Source: Novosphingobium sp. (lineage in GTDB: Bacteria; Pseudomonadota; Alphaproteobacteria; Sphingomonadales; Sphingomonadaceae). Taken from it: a stretch of DNA of 33,329 nucleotides. The translations under genes were made by a program, and so were the position numbers. This document shows, piece by piece, positions 1 to 7,982 of the stretch (the first letter of the stretch is position 1; every line of letters begins with the position of its first letter). The notes under the pieces are model-generated. The model saw nothing but the letters and a program-made list of their open reading frames with translations, had not been told where the DNA came from and did not search any database. The stretch covers positions 1 to 33,329 of the forward strand of contig JAUYQH010000069.1 in the NCBI GenBank assembly GCA_030697365.1, in the 5' to 3' direction.

Positions 1-738
1 CTGATGGCGCGTCGCGGCGACGGGCTGGCCGAAGCCGAGCGGGCGACTCGCGAAGCCGTGCCCGAGGCGCGGGTCAGCCTGCATCTTGGCGATTGCTCTG
101 ACGAAGTCGCGGTCCGCACCGCGCTGGGTGAGGCGCACGCGGTCGGCGGCCGGCTCGACATCGCGTTCGCATCGGTCGGCGGGGGCGGGTTCAAACCGCT
201 GCTGGCGCTGACTCCCGACGACTTGCGCCGCGAGTTCGAGCTCAATGTCACCACCGCGTTCCACGTCATCCGCCACGGCGCGCCGCTGATGCAGCGCGGT
301 GGCTCGATCGTCTGCCTTTCGTCGAGCACGGGTAAGATGCCGTTCGCCTACCTCGCCGCGTACCACATCGCCAAGGCGGCGCTCGAAGGGCTGGTTCGCG
401 GCGCGGCCGAGGAGCTCGGCCATCTCGGCATCCGGGTCAACGCGGTGCGCCCGGGGATGACCCGCAGCGGGGGCACGGCGCCGATGTTCGACAGTCCCGC
501 TGCGCTCGCCCCTTTCCTCGCCGAATACCCGCTTGGGCGGCTCGGCCAGCCCGGCGACATTGCGGGCGCGGTGCGCTTCCTCGCCGGACCCGAAAGCGGG
601 TGGATGACCGGCCAATGCTTCGCGGTCGACGGCGGCAACGAATTGCGCCGCAATCCCGATCTCACCCCGATGCTCGAAGCGATGCTCGGCCCCGAAACGT
701 TCGCCGCGCAGCGCGCGGGCAAGGAGACAGTTCGATGA
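1..738 (+). CDS. SDR family oxidoreductase, 5'-truncated by window edge
   Basis: This is the C-terminal part (about 245 residues visible) of a classical short-chain dehydrogenase/reductase, which would oxidise an alcohol or reduce a ketone with NAD(P). The reading frame is open to the first base, and the N-terminal TGxxxGIG cofactor loop is absent, so the true start lies upstream of the window. Visible family marks are the LDIAFASVGGGG segment (position of the usual NNAG), the catalytic Ser in CLSSS, the YHIAK form of the YxxxK active site, the RVNAVRPG segment and the C-terminal GQCFAVDGG. It opens a run of head-to-tail genes, and its TGA overlaps the next ATG (ATGA). The substrate cannot be read from sequence; the context suggests a catabolic alcohol or ketone intermediate. 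Confidence 0.9.
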   Translation: MMARRGDGLAEAERATREAVPEARVSLHLGDCSDEVAVRTALGEAHAVGGRLDIAFASVGGGGFKPLLALTPDDLRREFELNVTTAFHVIRHGAPLMQRGGSIVCLSSSTGKMPFAYLAAYHIAKAALEGLVRGAAEELGHLGIRVNAVRPGMTRSGGTAPMFDSPAALAPFLAEYPLGRLGQPGDIAGAVRFLAGPESGWMTGQCFAVDGGNELRRNPDLTPMLEAMLGPETFAAQRAGKETVR

Positions 739-1640
739 AAATACTTGTGGTCGGCGGGAGTGGTGCACTGGGCGGGCATGCCTCGATGCATCTCGCGGAG
801 CAGGGCCACGATGTGACGATCGGCGCGCGCAATCCACCGAATCCTGGCACGCCGATGGCTAGGATGCCGTTTCTCCAGGGCGATTACGTCGCGGGAGACT
901 TCACTCCCGAAAAGCTGCGCGGGTTCGACTGGGTGCTGTTCGCCGCGGGCAACGATCCGCGTCATATCCCGCCCGGCAGCGACTTCGAGGCGCACCTCCA
1001 CAAGGCCAACCACGAGGCGGTTCCCGCGTTCTTCGCCGCCTGCCGGGAGGCGGGGGTGAAGCGCGCGGTCCAGCTCGGCAGCTATTACCATCAGGCCTCG
1101 CCCGACCTGGTTGCGGGCAACCGCTATATCCAGTCGCGCCAGGCCGCGTGCGAGGGCGCGCGGGGCGAGGGACGACCCGGGTTCGACGTGATCAGCGTCA
1201 ACGCACCGTTCATGGTCGGCAGCGTCCCCGGCCTCCCCAGCATGATCTTCGAGCCTTACGTCCATTGGGCGCAAGGCAAGATTTCGGTCCCCGCCTACGG
1301 TCCCGCCGGCGGGACCAACTTCATGTCGTTCCGTTCGCTCAGCGAAGCGATCGAAGGCGCGTTCGAGCGCGGCGAGCCGGGCAAGGCCTATCTGGTCGGC
1401 GACGAGAACCTCAGCTTCGCCGAATACTTTCAGCGGTTCTTCGACGCCGCCGGCAATGCCGCCACGGTCGAGGAGCGCGACGAGGAGCATCCGATGCTGC
1501 CCGACATCGCTATCCCGCAAGGCCGCGGCGAGTGGGTGCGGGTGAACGCCGATCCGGCTGAGGTCGCGTTGCTTGGATACCGGCGTAACGATGTCTCGAA
1601 CGCGGTGGCCGATCTGGTCGAGCAGTTCGGCGGTGGCTGA
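735..1640 (+). CDS. NAD(P)-binding NmrA/epimerase-like extended SDR
   Basis: A 301-residue protein that starts at an ATG overlapping the previous stop by four bases. The N-terminus reads MKILVVGGSGALGGHAS, a Rossmann GGxGxxG cofactor loop typical of extended SDRs (NAD-dependent epimerase/dehydratase and NmrA-like families). The motif where YxxxK is expected reads YIQSR, so the usual Lys appears as Arg. That could mean altered catalysis, or a role in binding or reduction rather than epimerisation. The middle (roughly residues 150-230) has the substrate-domain character of atypical SDRs. A longer frame opens further upstream but runs inside the preceding gene, and the ATGA coupling decides the start. 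The function within the pathway is inferred only as a dehydrogenase or reductase. Confidence 0.85.
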   Translation: MKILVVGGSGALGGHASMHLAEQGHDVTIGARNPPNPGTPMARMPFLQGDYVAGDFTPEKLRGFDWVLFAAGNDPRHIPPGSDFEAHLHKANHEAVPAFFAACREAGVKRAVQLGSYYHQASPDLVAGNRYIQSRQAACEGARGEGRPGFDVISVNAPFMVGSVPGLPSMIFEPYVHWAQGKISVPAYGPAGGTNFMSFRSLSEAIEGAFERGEPGKAYLVGDENLSFAEYFQRFFDAAGNAATVEERDEEHPMLPDIAIPQGRGEWVRVNADPAEVALLGYRRNDVSNAVADLVEQFGGG

Positions 1641-2502
1641 GCGCGTCTTCGCCAATCGTCTCCTGGAGGGCCGCGTCGCGCTGGTTACCGGCGCGAGCCG
1701 CGGGATCGGCGCGGCCATCGCCCGGCGCTTCGCCGCCGAGGGCGCGAGAGTCGTGCTGGTCGCGCGCACCACCACGCCGGGCGGACCACTCGCCGGTTCG
1801 CTCGACGAAGTCGCGCAAGCGATTCGCGACGCAGGCGGTCATTGCGCGACGATCCAGGCCAATCTCGCCGACCCGCAAGACTTGGCGCGGATCGTCACAG
1901 AGGCCGCTGCGGCGTTCGGCGGGCTCGACATCCTGGTTAACAACGCCGCCTGGTCGCGGTTCATTCCGATCTGGGAAGCGACGCCCAAACAGTTCCAGCT
2001 GGCGTTCCAGATGAACGTGTTCACCCCGCAAGAGCTGGCGCGCCATGCGTTGCCGCACCTGCAGGCCAAAGGCGCGGGGTGGATTCTCAACATTTCCAGC
2101 GCCACCGCCGACTTGCCGCCGCCCGCACCGTGGGACCCGAACGATCGCGCGGTCGAGTTCAACCGCGACGGCTACCCGACGCTATACGGGACGACCAAGG
2201 CCGCGCTCGACCGGCTGACCGTCGGCTGGGCGATCGAGCTGGCCGGGAGCGGAATTGCGGTCAATGCGATGGCGCCGGTCGGCGCGGTCGCCAGCGAAGG
2301 CGCGCTCGCGGTCGGCGGGTGGGACGAGCGCGACCACCTCGAGCCGGTCGAGGCTATGGCCGAGGCCGCGCTGCAATTGTGCTCGCGCCCCGCCGCCGAG
2401 CTGTCGGGCGAGGTGGTGCGCAGCCTGCCGCTGCTGCGCCGGTTGGGGGTCTCTGTGCGAAGCCTCGATGGAAAGGAAACGATCGATGTCCTCGCAGCCT
2501 GA
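1633..2502 (+). CDS. SDR family oxidoreductase
   Basis: A classical SDR of 289 residues. The best start is the GTG at 1633, which overlaps the end of the preceding gene by eight bases and places the cofactor loop TGASRGIG at residues 19-26. The in-frame ATGs further upstream lie inside the preceding gene and would add a non-family extension. Other marks are DILVNNAA, the catalytic Ser in NISSA and the YGTTK form of YxxxK. An insertion rich in Pro and Asp (around APWDPNDRAVEFNRDGYP) sits between the Ser and the Tyr, which should shape the substrate pocket. The C-terminus lacks the usual GxxxxVDGG ending and instead ends in a divergent tail. Likely an NAD(P)-dependent dehydrogenase in the same catabolic route. 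Confidence 0.88.
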   Translation: MAERVFANRLLEGRVALVTGASRGIGAAIARRFAAEGARVVLVARTTTPGGPLAGSLDEVAQAIRDAGGHCATIQANLADPQDLARIVTEAAAAFGGLDILVNNAAWSRFIPIWEATPKQFQLAFQMNVFTPQELARHALPHLQAKGAGWILNISSATADLPPPAPWDPNDRAVEFNRDGYPTLYGTTKAALDRLTVGWAIELAGSGIAVNAMAPVGAVASEGALAVGGWDERDHLEPVEAMAEAALQLCSRPAAELSGEVVRSLPLLRRLGVSVRSLDGKETIDVLAA

Positions 2503-3295
2503 ATCGGTCGCGGTGATTACCGGCGCGGCGAGCGGAATCGGCGCCGGGCTCGCCCGCCACGCCGCCGCGCGCGGGATGACCGTGATCCTGGCCGATCGCG
2601 ACGCGACGCGGCTCGACGAGGTCGCGCGCGAAATCGGCGCGCTTGCGATAGAGGTTCCGACCGATGTCGCCGACCCCTCCGCGCTCGAAGCGCTGGCCGA
2701 GCGTGCGTTTGCCGCCGGTCCGATCGATCTGCTGTTCAACAACGCCGGGGTACTCACCACTGGGCTCAGTTGGGAAATCCCGGCGGACAAGTGGCGTCAG
2801 GCGGTCGAGGTCAACGTGCTCGGCATGGTCAATGGTTTGCGCGCGTTCGTTCCCCGCCTGATCGCGGCGAACCGACCGGCGCGGATCGTCAATACCGCCT
2901 CGGTCGGCGGGTTTCTTCCCAGCCCGCTGATGGCGCCCTATTCGGCGACGAAGTTCGCGGTGGTCGCGCTGACCGAATCGCTCGCCGGAGAACTGGCAAT
3001 GCAGGACAGCCAGGTAAAGGTCTCGCTGCTCGCGCCGGGTCCGGTCAAGTCGGCGATCTTCCGAGAGGACGCGGGCGCTGCTTCGCGTGAATTTGTCGGC
3101 ACGATGAGGTCGATGCTCGACGCACACGGGATCGGCCCCGACGCGTTCGCGGCGCGGGTGTTTGCCGGCATCGATCGCGGCGACTACTGGATCATTCCCC
3201 AGCCCGAGACGTTCGACGATGGCTTTCGCGCCCGCAACGATGCGATAACCGCCCGAACTGCACCCCAATTCTACCTGGTGGGCACCGACCGATGA
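2486..3295 (+). CDS. SDR family oxidoreductase
   Basis: A classical SDR of 269 residues. The start at 2486 is supported by a GGAAAC ribosome-binding site just upstream and by the position of TGAASGIG at residues 12-19. It overlaps the end of the preceding gene by 17 bases. DLLFNNAG, the Ser in NTASVGG and YSATK complete the catalytic set. Unlike many family members, the C-terminal part (DRGDYWIIPQPETFDD and what follows) resembles the SDRs that act on bulky substrates and lack the VDGG ending. It is clearly diverged from the other SDRs in the cluster, so it is not a recent tandem copy. The substrate is unknown; its place beside a ketosteroid-dehydrogenase-like flavoprotein suggests an alicyclic alcohol or ketone. 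Confidence 0.9.
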   Translation: MSSQPESVAVITGAASGIGAGLARHAAARGMTVILADRDATRLDEVAREIGALAIEVPTDVADPSALEALAERAFAAGPIDLLFNNAGVLTTGLSWEIPADKWRQAVEVNVLGMVNGLRAFVPRLIAANRPARIVNTASVGGFLPSPLMAPYSATKFAVVALTESLAGELAMQDSQVKVSLLAPGPVKSAIFREDAGAASREFVGTMRSMLDAHGIGPDAFAARVFAGIDRGDYWIIPQPETFDDGFRARNDAITARTAPQFYLVGTDR

Positions 3296-4986
3296 GCTCA
3301 GCCTTCGACAAGCAGGTGGATGTCCTCGTGGTCGGCTCGGGAGCGGGCGGGCTGCTCGCGGCACTGGTCGCGGCGAAGGCCAGCGCCGATGTGCTGATCG
3401 TCGAGAAAGAGAAGCTGTGGGGCGGAACGTCCGCCACGTCGGGCGCGGGCATCTGGATCCCGGCGAGCGACCAGGCCGCCGCCGCCGGGTTCCACGATAA
3501 CGTTGAGGATGCCTTCAAATACGTCCGCAAGCTCTCGGCCGACAACGTGCCCGACGCCAATATCCGCGCCTATGTCGAGAACGCCGCGCCGATGCTGCGC
3601 TGGGTCACCGCCAATACCGAGATCGACTACCACGCGTTTCCCTATCCCGACTACCATGCCGAGAACCCCGGCGGCTCGCCGACGGGCTTCCGCACCCACA
3701 TGCCCTCGCCGATCGACGGGCGGAAGCTGGGCAAGGACGTCGAAACCTTGCGCTACGCCTCGCCCGCGGCGAGCCTGTTCGGCTATCTCAATTGGCATTT
3801 CGACGAGACCTATATCTTGCTGTTCCGCGCCAAGGGCTGGTGGAAGCATCTGGCGAAGTCGCTGGTGCGCTACTGGACGGATTTCCCGTTCCGCTTCAAA
3901 TCGGGCAAGGACCGCCGGCTAACTCTGGGCAACGCGCTCGCCGGGGGCTTGCGGCTTGCGCTCAATCAGGCGGGGGTTCCGCTGTGGCGCGAGAGTCCGA
4001 TGCGCGAGCTGATCCGCGATGAGGCAGGCAAGGTGGTCGGGGCGGTGGTCGGTGTTGGCGGCAAGCCGCTGCGGATCGGCGCTCGCAAGGGCGTGGTGCT
4101 CGCCGCCGGTGGCTTCGATAAGAACCAGGCGATGCGTGACCAATACGCGCCCAATTATCCCAACGCACGATTCTCAGGCGGGACTTCGGGCAACACCGGC
4201 GACAGCATCCGCGCCGGGATCGCGGCCGGGGCGGAGACGCTCAACATGCATTCGGCGTGGGCAGCGCCGGTGTTCTACATCCCAGGCGAGGATCGTGGGC
4301 GGCTGGTGACGATCGAGCGCGCGCTGCCCGGCTGCATTATGGTCAACCAGGCGGGCAAGCGCTACCTCAACGAAGCGGCGAGCTATCACGTGGTCGGCCA
4401 GCAGATGGCGGCGGCCAACGCCCGCGGCGAGGGCGCCGATCCGAGCTGGATCGTGTTCGACCACGATTTCCGCCACAAGTACCCGATGGGTCCGCTGCTG
4501 CCGCTGGTCCCCGACTGGCTCCAGCACGGCGCGGTAAAATCGGTGATCAAGCGCGGCAGGACGATTTGCGAGCTTGCAGGCAATATGGGGGTGGATCCGG
4601 GAGCGCTCGAAGCCACAGTAGCCCGCTTCAACGAATTCGCGGCCAAAGGCGAGGACCCCGACTTCCATCGCGGCGATGCCGCCTACGACAAGATGTATGG
4701 CGATCCGCGCCATGGCCCCAACCCCAGCCTCGCACCGATCCTCAAGGCGCCGTTTTACGCGTTTCCGATCCACCCCGGCGACATCGGCACCAACGGCGGA
4801 CTATTGACCGATGCAAAGGCACGGGTGCTGGGGACCGACGGCAAGCCGATCCTGGGTCTATATGCGATCGGCAACAACGCCGCCTCGGCGATGGGCGAGA
4901 GCTACCCCGGAGCGGGGGTGACGATCGGCCCCGCGCTGACCTTCGGCTATATCGCCGCGCGCGACCTGACGGGAGCCAATGCGTGA
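3292..4986 (+). CDS. FAD-dependent oxidoreductase, 3-ketosteroid dehydrogenase-like
   Basis: A 564-residue flavoprotein of the fumarate reductase / 3-ketosteroid dehydrogenase superfamily. The dinucleotide loop GSGAGG is at residues 15-20, followed by an acidic strand end (VEKEKLWGGTSATSG) that is standard for FAD binding. The C-terminal motif GESYPGAGVTIGPA, with Tyr about residue 538, matches the family signature in which a Tyr and a backbone Gly help to abstract a proton from a ring ketone. Such enzymes introduce a C=C bond next to a ketone in steroids and related alicyclics, or oxidise related side chains. ATGA overlap with the preceding SDR suggests coupled translation and perhaps sequential reactions: alcohol to ketone, then dehydrogenation. 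The exact substrate is an inference and could equally be a terpenoid or other cyclic ketone. Confidence 0.88.
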   Translation: MSSAFDKQVDVLVVGSGAGGLLAALVAAKASADVLIVEKEKLWGGTSATSGAGIWIPASDQAAAAGFHDNVEDAFKYVRKLSADNVPDANIRAYVENAAPMLRWVTANTEIDYHAFPYPDYHAENPGGSPTGFRTHMPSPIDGRKLGKDVETLRYASPAASLFGYLNWHFDETYILLFRAKGWWKHLAKSLVRYWTDFPFRFKSGKDRRLTLGNALAGGLRLALNQAGVPLWRESPMRELIRDEAGKVVGAVVGVGGKPLRIGARKGVVLAAGGFDKNQAMRDQYAPNYPNARFSGGTSGNTGDSIRAGIAAGAETLNMHSAWAAPVFYIPGEDRGRLVTIERALPGCIMVNQAGKRYLNEAASYHVVGQQMAAANARGEGADPSWIVFDHDFRHKYPMGPLLPLVPDWLQHGAVKSVIKRGRTICELAGNMGVDPGALEATVARFNEFAAKGEDPDFHRGDAAYDKMYGDPRHGPNPSLAPILKAPFYAFPIHPGDIGTNGGLLTDAKARVLGTDGKPILGLYAIGNNAASAMGESYPGAGVTIGPALTFGYIAARDLTGANA

Positions 4987-5798
4987 GGGGGCGGCTCGAC
5001 GGACGCGCGGCGGTGGTCACCGGAGCCGGACGCGGGATCGGCCGGGCGATTGCGCAGCGGCTCGCCGCTGACGGTGCGCGGGTCGCGGCGCTCGATCTCA
5101 ACTTCGCCGATGCCGAAGCGACCGTCGCGGGCATGGAGGATTCGGCGATCCATCTGGCGCTCGCCTGCGACGTGTCCGACAGCGCCTCGGTATCCGAGGC
5201 GGTCGCCGAAGCGCATGAGTCGTTCGGCTCCCTCGACATCGCGGTTGCCAACGCCGGGATCGGCCGCGCACCGGGCGACGGCTCGGACGAGTTTTACGCC
5301 GCAATGGCGCGCAAAGCCGGGGATCCCTCGACCCACGTCGATCAGTTGATCCACATGCGCGACGAGGGCTGGCGCGGCGTGCTGAGCGTCAACCTCGACG
5401 GCGCGTTCTTTCTGTTCCGCGAGACGGTGCGCGTCATGGCCGCCGAAGGCAGCGGCGGCTCGCTGATCGCGATCAGCTCGACTTCGGCGCAATCGGGCGA
5501 GGGCAGCCCGCACTATTGCGCGTCGAAAGCGGCGGTCATCGGGCTGACCCGGCAGCTTGCGCGCGAACTCGCGCCGCGCGGGATCCGGGTCAACGTGGTC
5601 GCGCCGGGGCCGACCGACACTCCTGTCATGGCCGGCATCCCGCCCGAGTGGATCGCCTCGATGGAAGCCGCGGTGCCGCTCGGCCGGATGGCGCGGCCCG
5701 AGGAAGTCGCCGCCGCGGTCGTTTGGCTGGCGAGCGACGAATCGAGCTACGTCACCGGCTCGGTGTTGGTCGCCAACGGCGGGAGCTATTTCTTCTGA
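4983..5798 (+). CDS. SDR family oxidoreductase
   Basis: A classical SDR of 271 residues, started at GTG 4983, which overlaps the previous stop (GTGA). The start is fixed by the family N-terminus: TGAGRGIG falls at residues 13-20, and the long upstream extension of the frame lies entirely inside the flavoprotein gene. It has VANAGIG, the Ser in AISSTS, YCASK, and the classical ending VTGSVLVANGG. An insertion of about 30 residues (around GDGSDEFYAAMARKAG) between the NAG motif and helix 5 is like that seen in SDRs of terpenoid-alcohol and related catabolic pathways. Probably an NAD-dependent secondary-alcohol dehydrogenase; the substrate is not determined. Confidence 0.88.
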   Translation: MRGRLDGRAAVVTGAGRGIGRAIAQRLAADGARVAALDLNFADAEATVAGMEDSAIHLALACDVSDSASVSEAVAEAHESFGSLDIAVANAGIGRAPGDGSDEFYAAMARKAGDPSTHVDQLIHMRDEGWRGVLSVNLDGAFFLFRETVRVMAAEGSGGSLIAISSTSAQSGEGSPHYCASKAAVIGLTRQLARELAPRGIRVNVVAPGPTDTPVMAGIPPEWIASMEAAVPLGRMARPEEVAAAVVWLASDESSYVTGSVLVANGGSYFF

Positions 5799-6778
5799 TG
5801 GCGAATTGGGCGCACCGTTACGCGCCCATCAACGGCCTAACGATGCACTACGTCGAGCAGGGCGAAGGGCCGCTGCTAATCCTGTGCCACGGCTTTCCGC
5901 ACACCTGGTTCAGCTGGCACCGCCAGATCCCCGCGCTCGCTGCCGCCGGGTGGCGGGTGGTCGCGCCCGACATGCGCGGGATGGGGCGGACCAGCGCACC
6001 GGCGGACTTTCGCGCCTACGATTGCGAGCACACCGTCGGCGACCTGGTCGGGCTGCTCGATCATCTCGGCGAGGACCGGGCGGTGTTCGCCGGGCTCGAT
6101 TTCGGCGTGCTGGCAATTTACGACATGGCCTATCGCCATCCCGAACGGATGCGGGCGATCATCGGCCTCGAAAACCCGCACTGGCCCGACCGGCTCGACA
6201 GAACTCCCCTCGCTGAAGCCGCCGAATGGGCCCGCGAGCACTTCGTCCACATCCATGACTTCGTCACCCGCCCCGATAGCCACGTCGAGCTCGACGCCAA
6301 CCCGCGCGAGTTTCTCAAGCGCGTCTATTTCGCGCTGTCGGCCGACTACCATTACCTCGATGTGTGGCAGCACCCGCCCGGCACCAAGTACATGGACGCG
6401 CTCCCGCAGGCACCGCCGCTGCCCTGGCCGTGGCTGTCCGAACTGGAACTCGAGTTCATCGTCGCCGACTATGCGCAGTCGGGATTCGCCGGGGGAATAA
6501 ACTGGTACCGCGCGATGGACCTTCGCTGGCATCAGCGTGCGGCGTTTCGGGGCAGAAAATGCACCGTCCCTTTCTATTTCATCGGCAGCGTCCACGATGT
6601 CGACCTCGAGGCCTGGCACGGTGCCGACCCCATTGCCGAAATCGCCAATCAATACGAAGATGTCCGCCGGATCGCGATGATCGAAAAGGCTGGCCACTTG
6701 ATGCAGCTCGAACGCTCGGACGAAGTGACTCGATTGATGCTTGAATTTCTTGATGAAATAGGGAGCGCGGCAAGCTGA
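5798..6778 (+). CDS. Alpha/beta hydrolase, epoxide hydrolase-like
   Basis: A 326-residue alpha/beta-fold hydrolase. The ATG at 5798 overlaps the previous stop by one base (TGATG). HGFP at residues 31-34 forms the oxyanion hole, and APDMRGMGRT follows as in epoxide hydrolases and haloalkane dehalogenases. The nucleophile elbow reads AGLDFG, with Asp101 where epoxide hydrolases have GHDWG; the Asp nucleophile argues against a plain esterase, which would use Ser. The catalytic His is probably His300 in KAGHLMQLE. The long cap region (about 130-230) is Trp- and Tyr-rich, fitting a hydrophobic substrate. In this cluster it could open an epoxide, a lactone or a 1,3-diketone made by the flavin enzymes. 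The fold is secure; the reaction is inferred. Confidence 0.87.
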   Translation: MANWAHRYAPINGLTMHYVEQGEGPLLILCHGFPHTWFSWHRQIPALAAAGWRVVAPDMRGMGRTSAPADFRAYDCEHTVGDLVGLLDHLGEDRAVFAGLDFGVLAIYDMAYRHPERMRAIIGLENPHWPDRLDRTPLAEAAEWAREHFVHIHDFVTRPDSHVELDANPREFLKRVYFALSADYHYLDVWQHPPGTKYMDALPQAPPLPWPWLSELELEFIVADYAQSGFAGGINWYRAMDLRWHQRAAFRGRKCTVPFYFIGSVHDVDLEAWHGADPIAEIANQYEDVRRIAMIEKAGHLMQLERSDEVTRLMLEFLDEIGSAAS

Positions 6779-7893
6779 GCGCCGCCGCGCTCGGACAGTT
6801 CTCGCGCGCCGTCGGGGCGCTGTTCGGCGGGCTGGCCGGGGGGCGGCCGTGGGAGGACTTTCTCCTGACCTTGCGCGAGATGTTCGATGCCGATTTCGCC
6901 ACGTTAATCCTCACCCCGCCGGGCGCCGCGCGGCCCGCGCAAATTCTGACGCCAGGCGCGCCGGCCGAGGAGATCGAGCGCTATGCCGCCCACTTCTTCA
7001 CCGCCGACCCGTTCACCGGCCTGCCCGAGGGTGAGGTCATCACGTTCCACGATTTCGTCGGCAAGCGCGCGGTCGCCGACCCCGAATTCGCGCGCTGGCT
7101 GACCGAGCATTCGAGCCAGGTCCTGGGATGCGATATCCGCTCGCCGAGCGGGTTTGAGGCGCGGCTGCGGATCACCCGTGCCATCGGGCCGCCCTACCGT
7201 CCCGGGGATTCGCCAGCGCTCGCCCGGCTGATCCCGCACTTGCGCAACGCTCTCGACCTGTACCAGCGGCTCGAGGCCAGCCGCACCGAGCACGCCGTCT
7301 ATTCGGGCGCGATCGAGCAGTTGTCGGTCGGCGTGCTGATCCTCGATCACGAAGCGCGGATCGTCCGGAGCAACGCCGTCGCCGACGCTATCCTCGGGGC
7401 CGACGACGGGCTCGCGCGGGGACCGCGCGGATTGCGCTTCGCCAGAGCCGAGCACCGCGCGCGGCTCGCCCAGGTGCTTGCCGAACCCGCCGCCCCGCCG
7501 AGCGCGAGCCCGCGCGCGATCCTGCGCGTCGAGCGCCCGTCGGGCCGCCGGGACTATGGAGTTGCGGTTCACCGGATCGAAACCCCCGGGTTCATGCGCA
7601 CCGGCAGCAGCCCGGCGCTGGCGCTGCTGATCAGCGATACCGACCGCGACGCGGTGGCCGATCCTGCCGTCTTGCGCGCCCGCTTCGGGCTGACGCGCAA
7701 GGAAGCGCAGCTCGCCGGCGAACTCTCCGCCGGACGGTCGCTCGACGATGCCGCGGCCCGTCTGGGTATCGCGCGAAATACCGCGCGCTCGCATTTGCGG
7801 GGGGCTTTCGCCAAGACCGGGGTGTCGCGCCAGGGCGAGCTGGTGAGACTGGTCCACGCCAGCCTGCCCGGGCTCGGCGGACGCGAAAACTGA
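6775..7893 (+). CDS. LuxR-type transcriptional regulator with PAS-like domain
   Basis: A regulator of about 372 residues, ending in a LuxR/GerE helix-turn-helix: FGLTRKEAQLAGEL, then AARLGIARNTARSHL as the recognition helix, then KTGVSRQGELVRLV. The middle part (IEQLSVGVLILDHEARIVRSN) looks like a PAS sensor domain. The first ATG in frame is at 6871, but the 32 codons before it are well-formed coding sequence without a stop, and the only start that couples to the hydrolase stop is CTG 6775 (CTGA overlap). AGGGAG at 6760-6765 stands nine bases upstream as a ribosome-binding site. It is the last gene of the coupled block and probably senses a pathway compound to control the cluster; target and ligand are not shown by sequence. 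Confidence 0.82.
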   Translation: MSAAALGQFSRAVGALFGGLAGGRPWEDFLLTLREMFDADFATLILTPPGAARPAQILTPGAPAEEIERYAAHFFTADPFTGLPEGEVITFHDFVGKRAVADPEFARWLTEHSSQVLGCDIRSPSGFEARLRITRAIGPPYRPGDSPALARLIPHLRNALDLYQRLEASRTEHAVYSGAIEQLSVGVLILDHEARIVRSNAVADAILGADDGLARGPRGLRFARAEHRARLAQVLAEPAAPPSASPRAILRVERPSGRRDYGVAVHRIETPGFMRTGSSPALALLISDTDRDAVADPAVLRARFGLTRKEAQLAGELSAGRSLDDAAARLGIARNTARSHLRGAFAKTGVSRQGELVRLVHASLPGLGGREN

Positions 7894-7904
7894 TCCGAAC
7901 GGAT
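7893..7904. promoter_or_regulatory. Small palindrome after regulator gene
   Basis: ATCCG-AA-CGGAT forms a 12-bp near-perfect dyad starting at the last base of the LuxR-type gene stop codon, about 80 bp before the monooxygenase start. It lies in the only real gap (7894-7982) between the coupled operon and the next genes, where a regulator could bind. No clear -35/-10 pair is visible. It may be chance in GC-rich DNA. Confidence 0.2.
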
Positions 7905-7982
7905 GAAGTTTGTGGTGAGCAGCGGTGCTATGCCGGGTGCGACCAAGCCGTTGAAGCGTCGGGTTTTGAAAGGATCAGGCAA

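Noticed and set aside
348..1775. Long - strand frame of 475 codons
   Set aside because: It is antisense to two well-supported oxidoreductase genes; its Arg/Ala-rich translation is typical of a shadow in GC-rich DNA.
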